This document shows positions 38,001-48,960 of a stretch of DNA of 64,000 nt, one piece after another. The DNA is from Pipra filicauda (taxonomy: Eukaryota; Chordata; Aves; Passeriformes; Pipridae). Each line of letters opens with the position of its first letter. The stretch's first letter is position 1. Both the position numbers and the translations under genes were made by a program. The notes under the pieces were generated by a model. The model worked only from the letters and a program-made list of their open reading frames with translations, was not told the origin of the DNA and did no database searches. Location: positions 4,340,001-4,404,000 of the forward strand of contig NW_024104421.1 of NCBI RefSeq assembly GCF_003945595.2. Reading direction: 5' to 3'.

Positions 38001-41000
38001 CAGCCTCAGGAACATTGTGCTGTGAGTCACGGACTAGTCCTACTTCATGTCATGTTGGAGTACATAAAGCTCTCAGTGGGATGGAGATGAGTGTGTCTCA
38101 ACCAGCACTTTGTTTTGCCCTTTGAAACAACCCAGTCTACTGAGACTTGCATCCTTCTCTGAGGGTCTGGGCACTGACTGTTGCCTAAAAATCGCTGATT
38201 CTGGATTCTTCATCCTAGGAAATGTGCTTGCTTCTTAGGATCTCTCAGCGGGTAGAGGCCAGCCGGGCACAGCTTCAGGCAATTGGTGAGAGAGTCACAC
38301 TCGCCCAAGCGAAGATTGAGAAGATAAAGGGCAGCAAAAAGGCTATTAAGGTAGTGACTTCAGTGAAGGCTGCATTGTTTCCTTTCTTCCCTCCACCTTC
38401 TCTCTGTACCCCTGATGTAAGCTCTGGTGAAGAAAGGGTGCTCAGCCACCACAGCTGCTGCTCACTCACCACTCCATGCCTTGCTGCTGAGCAGGGTTGT
38501 GATGAGAATCCCATTCCTGACTTGGCCAACTGATGATTTTTAGACCCATGAGCCACACAGCCCCAGGCTTTATGGGGCCTTTATAGGTTTCTGTCCCAGC
38601 TACCTCCTGAGAAAGATGAAAGGCGTGTGCTGAGCAAGCCCAACGCCCTCGCACTTCAGACTCATAGGCAGTTTGGCTATTTGAATGAAAGCTGCTGTTA
38701 GAGAGCCTCCCCTTAGTGCATCTTAATCCCATTAAGCCATGTAAAACTGGTGAAAATCCTCCTTTCACCATTTTTGCTCCATTTTATACAGTATTTCCAA
38801 CTCCTTTCCTGCCAGTGGAAGCATTTTTGCCAATGATCTCCTTTAACTTTTATAGAGAGGTTCTGGCACTTCCAGTTTCAGAAGTGGCAGTCAATGCACA
38901 TAACTGTTAGGAGCTTGCTGTCTCCAAGACTGTCCATTCCCATTGGCAGCACAGATGGGGTGGTCACTCCATTCCATGTGTTTCTGTGTTGTAGAATTTC
39001 CCAACTGTTGGGTTGTTTCAGTCCCTCCTTGTTTCTTCACAGGTATTTTCCAGTGCCAAGTACCCAGCCCCTGAACGGCTGCAGGAGTACAGTTCAATTT
39101 TTGCTGGTGCAGAAGACCCAGCTAAACAGAAAGGGCCAAGGCACAAGATTCAGAGCAAACATCGAATGCTGGATGAGAAAGCTCTGCAGGTAAGGGGGAG
39201 GGGAACAGACCTTGGCACGAACAAGCAAAAAGAAGCTGGGAGGCTGTTAGTCTCTTTGACAAAGTGGATCAAGGCTTTGGGATATGGGCTGGGAGCAGAA
39301 CATATTTTCATTTGGTCTGTCAATGAAAGGATGTGAGATTAGACTGGGAAGCTTGTGGAGATGCCAGTTTGAGAGGGCTGTGTCAGTACAAGACCTTGTC
39401 TGGGTGGTTGAATGCTCTGGGTGTCTGTCAGCTGCCAACTCTCTGGAGCAGTTCCATTTCCTGAAATGCTCTTTTCTGCAGCAATTGTTGGTGGGTGCTG
39501 CTGCCTGGGCTTAATCCTTCGACTGTGTATATCTGGGATCAGGGTCATAGCTGTTTAGAAAGTAGTTTCTGAAGGCTCTGATGTAAGTGATGGCGAGAGG
39601 GGAAAGATAAGAAAGATTATGAGTGTGTCAGGAGAAAAAGAAGTCCCTCATTAGAGCATTGGAAATTGTTGCACTTGGGTATTGTCCCTTCCTGGTTCCC
39701 AGCAAAGTTGTACATCTTGGGGAGGAGGGAAGATCATTTTGCTGCTTCTTTAGTTTGTGCTTTGCTTTTCCTTTGCCTACATACAATAGATGTAGCTCAT
39801 CTGTTGTAGGTTTCAAGCCCTTCAGAGGGGCTGAATCTCTCAGCCCAGTTGGGGCTTCCAGATGTGCCCATAGCACAGATGCCTGCAGCTGGTGGCATTG
39901 AAGGAGGTTCTGAACTTTTGAGTTCCCTTTGAACCTGTGGATTGAGTGGCAGAGAGGGGAGGTTTTAGAGAGGTCTGAGAAGCAATGGGTTTGACAGGAA
40001 GTGCTACCAAAGGATTCTTCAACAATTTGGGTCAACATCCCTGGGTTGGAAGGACAGGAGGAAAAGTTAACGTGCTTAAAGTTTAAAAGTTGATGTGTAT
40101 GTGCTCTGTCAGGAGTAGCAAATGTGCTGTTCCAGGCAGGTTAAGGGATCAACTTGACAACTTCCCTGCTTTCCACCCCTAAAGAGACTTCCTTCCTAAT
40201 CCATGTGTGACTTGGCCCAAAAATAAAGCTGCTACTGAATAATTTATCATGCTAAACTTTCCTGAGTGTTAATGGCGTTGAGGCCTCACACAGTGAGGTA
40301 GTTATGAATATTTCAGCCAGGCCAAGGAAGCAGGGCTGCTGGCTGACTGGACAGCTGGCAACCTCGAGCAGGGTCCCTTCGGCTCCTGGCAGTAGGGCAG
40401 GGCAGAGCTGCATGGGACCTGCTGCCAGCCTTTGGGAGGCCAATTAGTGGTGCTGTCTGGCTGGTGGCCCTGTCCCATCGGAGCGTGGGGGGGGCAGAGG
40501 TAGGCAGTGAGCAGTGAGCAGACAGGGAGATATGTCCCTGCCCTGAAGGGCTGGTGCCAATGTATAGCCCCTCAGACAGGAGGGGAATTGAGAAGAGCTT
40601 CAGCTGGTAGAAAGCGGTGTCCTGCAGAGAGCCAATGGTATGCCCGTTCAACTGGCCTGCTGGCTCCAGCAGGCTGTGCAAGCCTTTCCCCACAGCCATC
40701 TGCCTGCAATGCCACCTCTTCCTGGTCCCATACCTTTGCCATGTTCTGCCCTTTGTGACTAAGGCTGCCATCCCCACAGGGACTTTGTTTCAGGCCCTGG
40801 GGGATGTTTGTGTTTGTTGTTCCTCTCCTGTGACCCATCTTTTGATCGTCCTGTGTGGCTGTTGATTTTCCTCTGGCTTTGCTGACCCTGCATCACGCAG
40901 GAGTCTGGTCACTCTTGTCAGGCTCACACACATAAGCTCCTTCGTGTCTTCTGTGGGATGGGGGGATGCTTCCAGCTGGTGAATGATGGAGGGCCCTGCA

Positions 41001-44000
41001 CCAGGAGCAGTTGGTGTGTTGAGCGGTGTTTGGTGCGGCCGAGCTCTGACCGTGCTCCAGTGGGACAGACCCTTCTCAGCCATAGCTGAGCACGGAGCCC
41101 GATGTGCCTTGCAGTAATGAAATGTGGCAGGGAGAAGTCTAATGTTTGCATTTATGCCCTCCTCAATTATTTAGAGCTTTCAGCAGAGGCTCACTGCCTG
41201 TTTTCACTTCTAATGAGGGCCTCTTTGCTGGGAGCAGTCACAGTGGCCTTCTCTAACTCCACTCACACATGCCCCACCAGGAAAGCAAACTCTGCTCCTG
41301 TCGGTTTGAGAGTAAGTGGTGGCAGCCTGTGCTCAGCATTTAGGGTTTGTGCTCAGGAGGGAAAGCAGCTGAGCTGGAAATCTGTGTGGTTCTGCAGTTT
41401 ATTTGAAAATGGTTCCCCCCTTGGAATTTCTTCTTTCCCCCTCCACCCCAAGCAAGTGAAAACTCAGTCATTGAGTGGACACTGTTTAGGTTGGTAAGGT
41501 AAGGACTAATGGATTAGAGTGCCAGAAACACAGTCCTTGTGGTAAGCCTGGAAAGCCACTTGCTTTGCACATTGCTGTGGTAGCAGCTGGGCAGGGCTCA
41601 GCAGGGAGCTGGCTGCAGCCCTGTGGAGCTTCCCAGGCTCTGTGCCCTGCCTTTGCAGGGTGTATGGGTGCTGCAAGTGCCCCTTGGGAGACTGAAAAAT
41701 GGGGTGGGAGACATGGTCTGCCTGGACTTCAGAAGAGGTACAAGCAAAAGTTACAGTCTGTTGCTGGAGTAACCTTGCTAGGCTTCAAAAATGTCAGTAA
41801 CTTGGCATGTCCTTGGGAATTCTGCCTCTCTCAGAGCCCACCATAGGCATGGGGAGGCTAAACCAGGTTTTTGCCACTTGCTTATCTTGAAGTGCTTTTC
41901 CAGATAGCCTAAGCACTCCCTTGGTATGGGAGAGTGGGATTTGTGGTGTATCACACCAATTCCCTTTGTAATACCGTGTGCTTAATTAAACTTCAGAACC
42001 AGGGTGACTTTATGTATTTTTAACTGTAGGTTCTTATGAAGAAAAATGCCTAAAAATGCAGTGTCCTTGGGAGTGTGATCCTGCCAGTTACCAAACTCCA
42101 GGCTGGGGTGTTTGAGCATTCAAGCATCCCTCAAGACTTCAGTATGTCAAGGCTGCTGAACTTTGGCTTAAGGCTTTAATCTTCCTATAAGAAAACTACT
42201 TTTTAAATGGCATGTTAACTTCTGGAATTTACAGATGTGGGATATTATTGACAGTGTGTAACTGTTCCAAATTTCAAAACAGATCTAGGTACTCGAATAA
42301 GACTAGCACTTTGATGGCATTTAAATTAAAAGTTTCAGAGTAATACTCATGCTTAGTGCTTTTATAACTGCCTTAGATGAGGCTTATAAGTAAATGTGGG
42401 TAATGGTTGGTTTCTCACTATGCCCTTAAAGTGATGCACAGTCTTCCAGTGCTAACTGAAATCTACAAAGAGAGAATTAAAAAAATATATATAACTTTAG
42501 GGCTGAGTGTGTCTGAACAGTTCTAGCAAAAAAGTCAGTACTCCCTCATGCTTAAAAAATTAAATATTGGGAAATGAATATTAATGATCAAAAGAACTTT
42601 TATTTTTGAGTGTCTGCTTCTACGGTCTCTAAATAAGAATTTGTATATTTTTGCCTACTTCTGAAAAAAAAAATACAAGATGTTCATTTCAGTGTATTTT
42701 TCACAAGTTGGAACGTGAATTAGATCAAAATCTCCCAGGTCTTATAGCATTTTATAGACTCAGAGCATCATAGAAACTCCTAGTGGATTAACTGAGCTAT
42801 GACTAAGCCATTTCTTAGGATTTCTGGCTACCAGATCCAAGACTGAAATTTCGAACAGGACAAACTGCTTGTGTCACTGAGATGTGGTCTTAAAACTGAA
42901 CCAATGGTGGTCTCCATTTCCCCCATACAAATACAAGGAGAGATGATACAGAGAATGGGATGCTGCAGAGATGCTGGAAGTAGTGAGGCTGTAGGAAGCT
43001 GTGGGCAGTATTCGAAGTGGTCATCTTCTGGTGAAGGAAACCACAAGTGTGGCCAGTTATTTAACCTGACAAACTGCTCTGGTTTCTCCTGATATGAACA
43101 CTTACTGCCTCGCGGCTGCCAGGCTGCTGCTTGCCCTAGTTTGTGAAGAAAGCAGAAGTTGTAAGGGGGCTCAGGGGCGTGAAGGGGTCTGAGGTGGTGG
43201 GTTTTCCCCTCCCAAACTGTCTCTGGGTTCAGGAACTGAGGCCTTTCCTCCCACTAGAGTGAAGAGTGCTGTGGGTGCTGAACTTCATCCCCCGGAGCAT
43301 GTGGCAGTGGGCACTGCCGTGCCAGCTGAAACACTGGTCTGATGTGGGATGGCAATTCCTGTGCTCTATAAAAGTCAGGCAGTTCAGATGTAATAAGTCC
43401 TTTTCTAAAGGGAGTTCTATATATATTATGCATGAAGTTTTAGAACCGAGAGAGAGGAGATTTCAGTTCATTAGAGTTGAAAACTCCTCCAAATCCCTCA
43501 GGCTTTGCAAAACCATCTGGCACACGTTCCACCCTGCACACTCTTTTCTGCCTGATCTCTTGCCTAGTGCAGGCACTCTGTTTTTTCCTAACCTCTTTTT
43601 CCTTTGCCTTCCCTGCATACCCCAACAGTGGGATCACAGCTCTTAAAACATCAACTGAAGGCAGCAGAGGGGAGGTAATAGAGATGTTTGGGGGACTCTG
43701 CCTGCATGAAAATGTGTAGCAGTTGGAGACACTGTAACAAACGCCTTTTAGACTGTTGTGCTTGATCCCTGCCTCTGACTATAGAGCCTGAGTGGTGGCT
43801 TTATCTTGGTGGGTCCTTGCCGCAGCAACACGTGTTCGATATGACCCATCCATGGCACCAAAAGCACATGCCATGAGTCTGAACTGCCAAGATTTGTGAT
43901 GAATGTGGGGTTGCAATGTTGTCCATGTGTTTCCTTCCTCAAAGGGAGGTAGAGAGGAAGCAGTAGGGTTCCCAGACTGTACTGTGCAGCCAGCAGTGTG

Positions 44001-47000
44001 GGTTGTGGTGGCTGGGGAGAGCTACCTCAGCAGCCATGGTTTTAGTGTCTTACTACCTGTTATCTGTTTTCTTGCAGGAAAAGCTCAAGTATTTCCCCGT
44101 GTGCGTGAGCACCAAAATTCACCAGGAGGATGATGCAGAAGAAGGCCTTGGCAGCCTTCCCAGGAACATCAGCTCCCTCAGCTCCCTGCTACTCTTCAAT
44201 ACCACCGAGAACCTGTGAGAGCTGGAGCAGTGCTGTGCTGCTCACCTGCCCCTGCTTGTCCTCAGAGGAGCTTTCCCTTCCCCAGGGGTAGCAGTAACCG
44301 CTTGCTTTCCTGGGGGTGTTACATATCAGGCTCCTGATAGGACAAGGTTTGCTACATCTGCACCCGCTTCCAGCTAGGAACCCTTTCTTCCCCATTCTTT
44401 CCCTTGGGTGGAGGGAGTTGTTTTATCTGCACCTGATCTTCTACTCATCTGCATTCAACCCAGTTTTGCACTTCGTGTCCCCAGCTTAGTTTTTCCTATT
44501 GTTCCCCTGTAATTTCTCTCCAGCCTTGAGATGTGCTGTCACTCTGCTCTGTGCCAGCCTAGGTACTGCTTCTCCTCCTGATGATTCCTTGCAGCATCAC
44601 TTGACTGCCCTCACTGTTTCAATGTCTCCACCACCTCCCTCACTGCAGTTCCCTTTTCCATTATTGGGCTTTCCCTTATGGTTCCTCCTTCTGCCCATAT
44701 TGAAGAGCTTCTTTAAGCCCTTTTAGAGATTTCAGCTGCTGGATCTTCTCTTTCTTCTCCTGAGCCCTGGATCATTTTCCCTTTTTGTCTTTCCTCCTGG
44801 ACCTTGAGTGACAAGTCACTGGTGTCCTGCTGCAGGCTGTGGGATGGTTCAGGCTGGGTGGTGGAAAAGGGAGAGCTTGGCAATGGTGGCACTGCAGTGG
44901 GGTTTGCTTTAGGGTGATTGTGAGGCTGCACTGGCAGGGTGGGGAGCTGATCGCTTCCTGGTTGTGAAGGGGAAGGGCTGGAAAATGTGGCTAAAAGAAG
45001 GAAACTGGAAGGCCCAACCTTTTTGAATGAAGTCAGGCCTTCTTGCGTACACTTTCTTCTGGCCTTGGCTCTCGAGGTAGTATCACTAAAATACATGTCC
45101 TCTACTCTTAGGTACAAGAAGTATGTTTTCCTGGATCCTCTGGCTGGAGCAGTGACCAAGACCCATGTGGCTCTGGAAACAGAGACAGAAGAGAAGCTCT
45201 TTGATGCTCCTCTCTCCATCACCAAAAGGGGACAGCTGGACCGACAGGTGAGATGCAGCTGTGGTGATGCAGCTGCTTTCACTTCAGAGGGTTGTGCTCA
45301 GCTCTCTGAGAAGAGAGGGCTTCTGTAGGGTGGAGGGCAGGTAGGAGAGAATGGCCCCTCATGGGGCTGCAGAGTACCTCACTTACCAGAAGGACCTTGC
45401 TTGGTTTTGTGCTTGAGGTCCTGGTATGAGTTTGGTACAAGACAAAACCCTCAGACTTGGCAGGCATTTCTCTCTGTGCTCAATCCTTTGCTGAGTGGTG
45501 TGAGAAGAGTGATGTGACACTAGTTCACCTTGTCATGAGACCTCAGGTCTGTAGGGGAGTTTGGAGGATCTATCACTTGATCAGCCCCCTTGTGCTAACT
45601 CCTGAGCCTCATGAGGAGTCTGAGGGTGAGGTGCCACTGCTAGCAGGTCCCTGGTGGGAGGTCTGATCCCCATCATTCCTGCTGGGAAGGAGTGCATGCT
45701 GGTGCAAACAGAAGGGCCAGCCAGACTGAGCAGCGGGCTTGTGCTCAGTGCAGACACCCACCCAGTTGCTCAAACATGTGACTGATCTTCTACCTGACAC
45801 TTGGTTGAGGCCATACCTGGGACATACCAGCTTTGCTGGTATTTTGTATTATTTGCTGGTAAATTTGTATTATTACTCCTTGACCAAAAAGGACCAGAAC
45901 AAAAAGTTTACTTCAATTGTTCCCATAGGAAACTCAGCTTGGTTAGTGTGTCAGGCACTTTCTGACACACCAGCTTTGCTGGTATGTGGTTGAATGTGTG
46001 GTTTGGAACTGGGAAAAGGAGCCTAGGAGCCATTTGCTCATCATGTTGGACTGGAGGAGATAGTGTATATAGTGAATAAATCCTTTATTCACAGTGCACC
46101 TCACTACTGTGTTCCCTGTGTTAAACAGAAGACCAAGCCCATCTAACCAATTGGTTGGGCTTCTCTCCTGCATCCTAATCTCAAATGGTTCAGGTTCCAT
46201 CCTCTTCTGGAGGAGAGGGACTGTCTTATGTTGACTGCAACAGTTAGTGCATGAAGCCTTCAGAGAAGAAGAGAGTCCATTTGCAAGAAATTAGGAAGAG
46301 TTCCTCACTTCCTCCTCCTGCAGCCTGCCTTTTTCAGGCCTGGTCTGCAGGAGGTAGCCTCTGAGCACAGAGTTGCAGGGGTAGCTGATGAGTGGCCACT
46401 GTACCAGGGTACACAAGTTCAGCTCTGACTGCCACCTAGAGTGTTCCCTGCAGTGCCCCTGTTTGCTGCAAGTGCATAGTCACTGCCTTATCTTGCTGGT
46501 CTGGGTTTCTTTTAGGTAGCTGAAAATTACTTCTACGTGCCAGATCTGGGCCAGGTCCCTGAGATTGATGTGCCATCCTACCTGCCAGACCTGCCTGGCA
46601 TCGCTGCAGATCTCATGTACAGCGCTGACCTGGGCCCCGGCATTGCACCGTCTGCCCCCAGCAGTGCTATTCCAGAGCTGCCCACCTTCAACACTGAGTT
46701 GGTGGAGCCTTTGCAACCAGGTATTTCCAATCCCTGATCCCAGGACCCTGTGAAGGAGGAAGGCAGGGATTGCTAGAAGATGGAGATGAAGCAGAAAGTC
46801 CCTTGGTAGAGATTTTAAGATGGATGTTGGAGGTACCTTTGGCTTGTGCTTAGGACTGAGTGAAAGCTGCAGCTGGCTCAGGCGCTGGCCTGACTTTAGG
46901 CCCCTTACCTCCCTCACCTTCTGCATGGCTTGGGAGGAGGGACCACAGTGTGCCATTCTCTGGGATCCTTCAGATACAACTTCTTTCATCTTTCAGATCT

Positions 47001-48888
47001 TCAAGATGCTGAACTATTGCCACCTCCTCCCCCTCCGCCTCCCCCACCGCCTCCTGTTGTGCCAACCACTGTGCCTCCTCCGCCACCCCTGCCCCAGCCC
47101 ACGGCCCCCTCGGAGCCAGCCCGGACAGCAAACGAGGAGAGCAGCAACACAGTGCCTGCAGGTAAGGGCTAGGCATCTCCACAGCTTCAGCCCCGTCTGA
47201 CTCTGACTCCTTGGCTTCAGCCTGTGTCCTTGGGTGGTTTCCTGTGCCTTCCCAGCCTTCCAGTAGAGTGGGGAGGCTGGCAGGGTATTGGAGTAGCCCT
47301 TTCCATTGGAATTTGGCTGGGCCTGTAGCTGATGCACTGACCCATGTGTGCTGCCTGTCCTTCCTGTCTCTGCAGCTTCTGTCCAGGGAGCCCCAAAGGA
47401 GGTGGTGAACCCGTCTACTGGGCGTGCCAGTCTCCTGGAGTCCATCCGCCAGGCCGGTGGCATTGGGAAGGCCAACCTCCGCAGTGTCAAGGAGAGGAAG
47501 CTGGAGAAAAAGAAACAGAAGGAACAGGAACAAGGTGCTGAGGCCCTTCAGCAGAACTGCTCTTCCTTGCTCTCTGCCCCAGGCTGGGGAGGTGTGGGTC
47601 TGGGGGCAGGAGGGCAAGTCAGGAGCACAGTGAACTTAGAGAGCAGAAAGGGATTCTCTCTCCTCACAGGCCTGTTTAGGTCTCAGGTGTTTCCCAGTCT
47701 GTGAACTCACTGAACCCCATCTGCCAGGGCATCCATGTTCTTGACAGAGGCACGCTCTGTCTCAGGACACATGTAAAAGTTTCCCGTGTGCTGCATGGGA
47801 GCAGGCACACAAATGAAACCCCAGGGCCAAGAGGGGCAAGGCTGAATCAGTCTGAGCACCTTGGCTGAGGTGGCTGGGAGGGGAGTGATGGAGCTGGTTT
47901 GGCAGAATGAGACTGCAAATGCACAGCCCCTCAAGGAATTCCACTCTTGGATTTCCCCAGAAGATGCCATTACCCTGCAGTGCCTAGTGTTCTCCTGACC
48001 TGAAACTGGGCTATAGTTTTGGAGTGTGATACAAGAATAGAGATTTGGGTTTTTTTTTTCTTTAATCTGAAGGTAGGATTGCAGGGGAATGCTTTTGCCA
48101 TAGTGCTTGGTTCAGACTAGTGTTTCTTGACTGACTTATTCTCCTGTTTCAGTGAGAGCTACGGGACAAGGTGGAGATTTGATGTCAGACCTCTTCAATA
48201 AACTGGTGCTGAGGCGCAAAGGTACTGTCCTGCAGGGTGGGCTGCTCCTTCCCCCTAGGAAAGAGGGAGAATGTTTCCTGGCACCTCAGTTGTGTCAGCC
48301 ACAGCTCTAGAAACAGGAACAGAGAGACTTTCCCTGGCAAGTGTACCACAGTGTGACTGGGAGTGTCTTTAGAGAGGGTGAGCAGAGGAATCTCCACCTC
48401 AAGTCCAGCTGGAGGCACTGGAGGAGGTTGTGTGTCTCAGTCAGAGGATGAACTCTGAAAGCTACCTGGACCCCTCACCCATGGGGGCACCTGAGTTGCC
48501 CAGCCAGGGGCATTTAGGGCCAGACCATGCCTCAGTGCTGGGCAGAGAACAGCAGGGACTTGCTCAGGTGGAGCTGTACTTAAACGAGCCCTTGGCACAG
48601 GACTGTGGTAGCACTGAACGTGTTGGCAGCTCTGCTTACCTGGGTGCTGGGAGCATGGCTTTCCCCCTCCCCTTTGCTGAGTCTGTGTTCTCTAGTCCCT
48701 GGGTGTCACTTACTGGTGATTTTCCTTCCATCACAGGTATTTCAGGGAAAGGGCCAGGAGCCTCTGGGAATGCCGATGCTCCAGGCAGTCCTGCCGGTGC
48801 CTTTGCTCGCATGTCGGACTCAATTCCACCCCTCCCACCCCCACAGCAGCCCGTGGGTGAGGAGGATGAGGATGACTGGGAGTCATAG
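16907..48888 (+). CDS. WASHC1: WASH complex subunit 1 (spliced, 10 coding exons, complete)
   Basis: Joining 16907-17055, 38239-38350, 39043-39189, 44078-44214, 45112-45247, 46516-46720, 46997-47161, 47376-47534, 48153-48221 and 48737-48888 gives 1431 nt, or 476 residues plus TAG. All junctions are GT-AG and keep frame. The product matches WASH1 throughout: an N-terminal WASH homology region (about 1-180), a linker with a tubulin-binding stretch, a proline-rich segment with a 12-proline run (304-315), a WH2 motif (about 369-388), a connector (about 413-427) and an acidic tail ending in DDWES. Human WASH1 is 465 residues, so this is full length. WASH is the Arp2/3-activating subunit of the five-protein WASH complex on endosomes, where branched actin drives retromer-dependent sorting. 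The start ATG lies 5 nt inside the first coding exon, so a non-coding 5' exon is required; the CpG island near 5.2 kb is the candidate. Introns are very uneven in size (21.2 kb to 214 bp). Confidence 0.97.
22400..22610 (-). repeat. CR1 LINE fragment, antisense
   Basis: Read on the - strand it shows the CR1 3' UTR hallmarks: an AGGAAGAAATTCTCTACATG-type segment, GTGAGTCACTGGAATAGGTT, and a CCAGGCTGGATGGGGCTTTG-like block. The 102-residue - strand open frame here is repeat-derived. It lies in WASHC1 intron 2. Confidence 0.88.
30178..30592 (+). repeat. CR1 LINE 3' fragment
   Basis: It shows typical CR1 3' UTR features in order: a CTCCAGGGAGACCTTTTTGC segment, CAACAGGTTGCCCAAAGAGG, CAAGGCCAGGCTGGCCAGGG, GGTTGGACTAGATGGCCCTT, TTCCAACCCAAACTATTCTG and a TGTGATTC tail. 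It is sense to WASHC1, within intron 2. Confidence 0.93.
33916..33935 (+). repeat. Poly-G run (10 G, A, 6 G)
   Basis: A G-homopolymer interrupted once by A, in WASHC1 intron 2. It can form a G-quadruplex and is prone to length errors. Confidence 0.85.
37068..37656 (-). mobile_element. Solo LTR of an avian endogenous retrovirus (ERVL-like), with 5-bp target duplication
   Basis: The element begins TGTCATGGTTT and ends CCAGCACA, so it has TG...CA termini. It is flanked on both sides by TCTAG (37063-37067 and 37657-37661), a perfect 5-bp target-site duplication. No internal retroviral genes are present, so it is a solo LTR of 589 bp left by recombination. Its sequence resembles an LTR family I know from neoavian genomes, whose promoter orientation (degenerate TATA-like box near 37376-37384) is on the - strand here, antisense to WASHC1. 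It is 0.58 kb upstream of WASHC1 coding exon 2. The 153-residue - strand open frame across it is not a gene. Confidence 0.85.
38239..38350 (+). CDS. WASHC1: WASHC1 coding exon 2 (residues 50-87)
   Basis: One base completes Arg50, followed by 37 codons. The segment is a predicted coiled coil or helix ([11 protein letters not shown] to [13 protein letters not shown]) that is nearly identical to vertebrate WASH1. The acceptor is the TTCTTAG ending at 38238. A competing acceptor ends at 38218 but would shift the frame into an early stop. The donor is AAG|GTAGTG. This exon sits 21.2 kb downstream of the previous one. Confidence 0.96.
39043..39189 (+). CDS. WASHC1: WASHC1 coding exon 3 (residues 88-136)
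   Basis: It has 49 whole codons in phase 0 between acceptor TTCTTCACAG and donor CAG|GTAAGG. It encodes [16 protein letters not shown] and the basic stretch [18 protein letters not shown], matching the WASH1 region after the coiled coil. Confidence 0.96.
39190..44077 (+). other. WASHC1: WASHC1 intron 4.9 kb between coding exons 3 and 4
   Basis: There is no repeat family or gene that I can name. The part around 40250-41850 is richer in G+C than the AT-rich stretch at about 42200-42700. Confidence 0.6.
44078..44214 (+). CDS. WASHC1: WASHC1 coding exon 4 (residues 137-182)
   Basis: It has 45 codons plus two bases of Leu182. The protein reads [13 protein letters not shown], then an acidic DDAEEGLG, then the serine-rich [15 protein letters not shown] typical of WASH1. 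The acceptor is TTTTCTTGCAG and the donor is CT|GTGAGA. Unspliced, the next codon would be a TGA stop. Confidence 0.96.
45112..45247 (+). CDS. WASHC1: WASHC1 coding exon 5 (residues 182-227, ubiquitination lysine)
   Basis: One base completes Leu182, then 45 codons from [19 protein letters not shown] to [13 protein letters not shown]. The lysine of SITK (codon 45224-45226) is residue 220 here, as in human WASH1. There Lys220 is the reported site of K63-linked ubiquitination by MAGE-L2/TRIM27 that relieves autoinhibition. The donor is CAG|GTGAGA. Confidence 0.96.
45824..45985. other. Hairpin cluster in WASHC1 intron
   Basis: At 45824-45842 there is a perfect 8-bp stem, ATACCAGC/GCTGGTAT, with a TTT loop. 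The same ACCAGCTTTGCTGGTAT core recurs at 45969-45985. It directly abuts a 9-bp perfect stem, GTGTGTCAG/CTGACACAC, at 45946-45970. Confidence 0.7.
46516..46720 (+). CDS. WASHC1: WASHC1 coding exon 6 (residues 228-296)
   Basis: It has 68 codons plus one base. It encodes [20 protein letters not shown] and [19 protein letters not shown], the most recognisable WASH1 signature after the N-terminal domain. It ends at QP with donor G|GTATTT. The acceptor is TTCTTTTAG. Confidence 0.96.
46997..47161 (+). CDS. WASHC1: WASHC1 coding exon 7 (proline-rich region, residues 296-351)
   Basis: It encodes LQDAELL followed by twelve prolines, then a second five-proline run and a polar tail. Poly-proline segments of WASP-family proteins bind profilin and SH3 domains. 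The proline codons are a mix of CCT, CCC, CCG and CCA, which makes the + strand pyrimidine-rich and the - strand G-rich. The exon is in frame on both sides (acceptor TTTCAG, donor GTAAGG). Confidence 0.95.
47376..47534 (+). CDS. WASHC1: WASHC1 coding exon 8 (WH2/V motif, residues 351-404)
   Basis: It contains [20 protein letters not shown], the actin-monomer-binding WH2 motif, followed by the basic [15 protein letters not shown]. The acceptor is CTCTGCAG. The donor CAAG|GTGCTG is weak, lacking the usual +4/+5 bases, but it gives the correct frame. Confidence 0.95.
48153..48221 (+). CDS. WASHC1: WASHC1 coding exon 9 (connector of VCA, residues 404-427)
   Basis: A 69-nt exon encoding [18 protein letters not shown] and LRRK. 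The amphipathic [11 protein letters not shown] is the connector (C) element that contacts Arp2/3. The flanking sites are CTGTTTCAG and G|GTACTG. Confidence 0.94.
48737..48888 (+). CDS. WASHC1: WASHC1 coding exon 10 (acidic tail, stop codon)
   Basis: It begins [11 protein letters not shown] and continues through [13 protein letters not shown] to the acidic tail EEDEDDWES, with TAG at 48886-48888. The penultimate-region tryptophan of the acidic motif, needed for Arp2/3 binding in WASP-family VCA modules, is present. Confidence 0.95.
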
Positions 48889-48937
48889 ATGGGATCAGTT
48901 GAGCATTAGTGTCAATCTGCTGCTGTCTGAAAATTTT

Positions 48938-48943
48938 AATAAA
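48938..48943 (+). promoter_or_regulatory. WASHC1: WASHC1 poly(A) signal AATAAA
   Basis: A canonical AATAAA lies 50 nt after the stop codon, giving a very short 3' UTR with cleavage probably near 48955-48970. Confidence 0.8.
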
Positions 48944-48960
48944 GTTGAAAGAAGCAGGTC

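Larger units (their letters stand above)
17056..38238 (+). other. WASHC1: WASHC1 intron 2, 21.2 kb
   Basis: It contains two CR1 fragments, the solo LTR, a poly-G run and a short (TTG)n near 33187-33205. No open frame resembles a known protein. The longest LTR-free frame (134 codons, - strand, 24058-24462) has no recognisable motif. Confidence 0.7.

Noticed and set aside
42720..42800. Possible CR1 tail (AGAGCATCATAGAA-like)
   Set aside because: The match is too short and diverges at once from known CR1 3' ends.
44713..45282. 189-codon - strand open frame overlapping WASHC1 coding exon 5
   Set aside because: It is antisense shadow of a real exon plus low-complexity intron; the splice-supported gene is on the + strand.
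46970..47617. 215-codon - strand open frame
   Set aside because: It is antisense to the proline-rich and WH2 exons of WASHC1 and is explained by their base composition.
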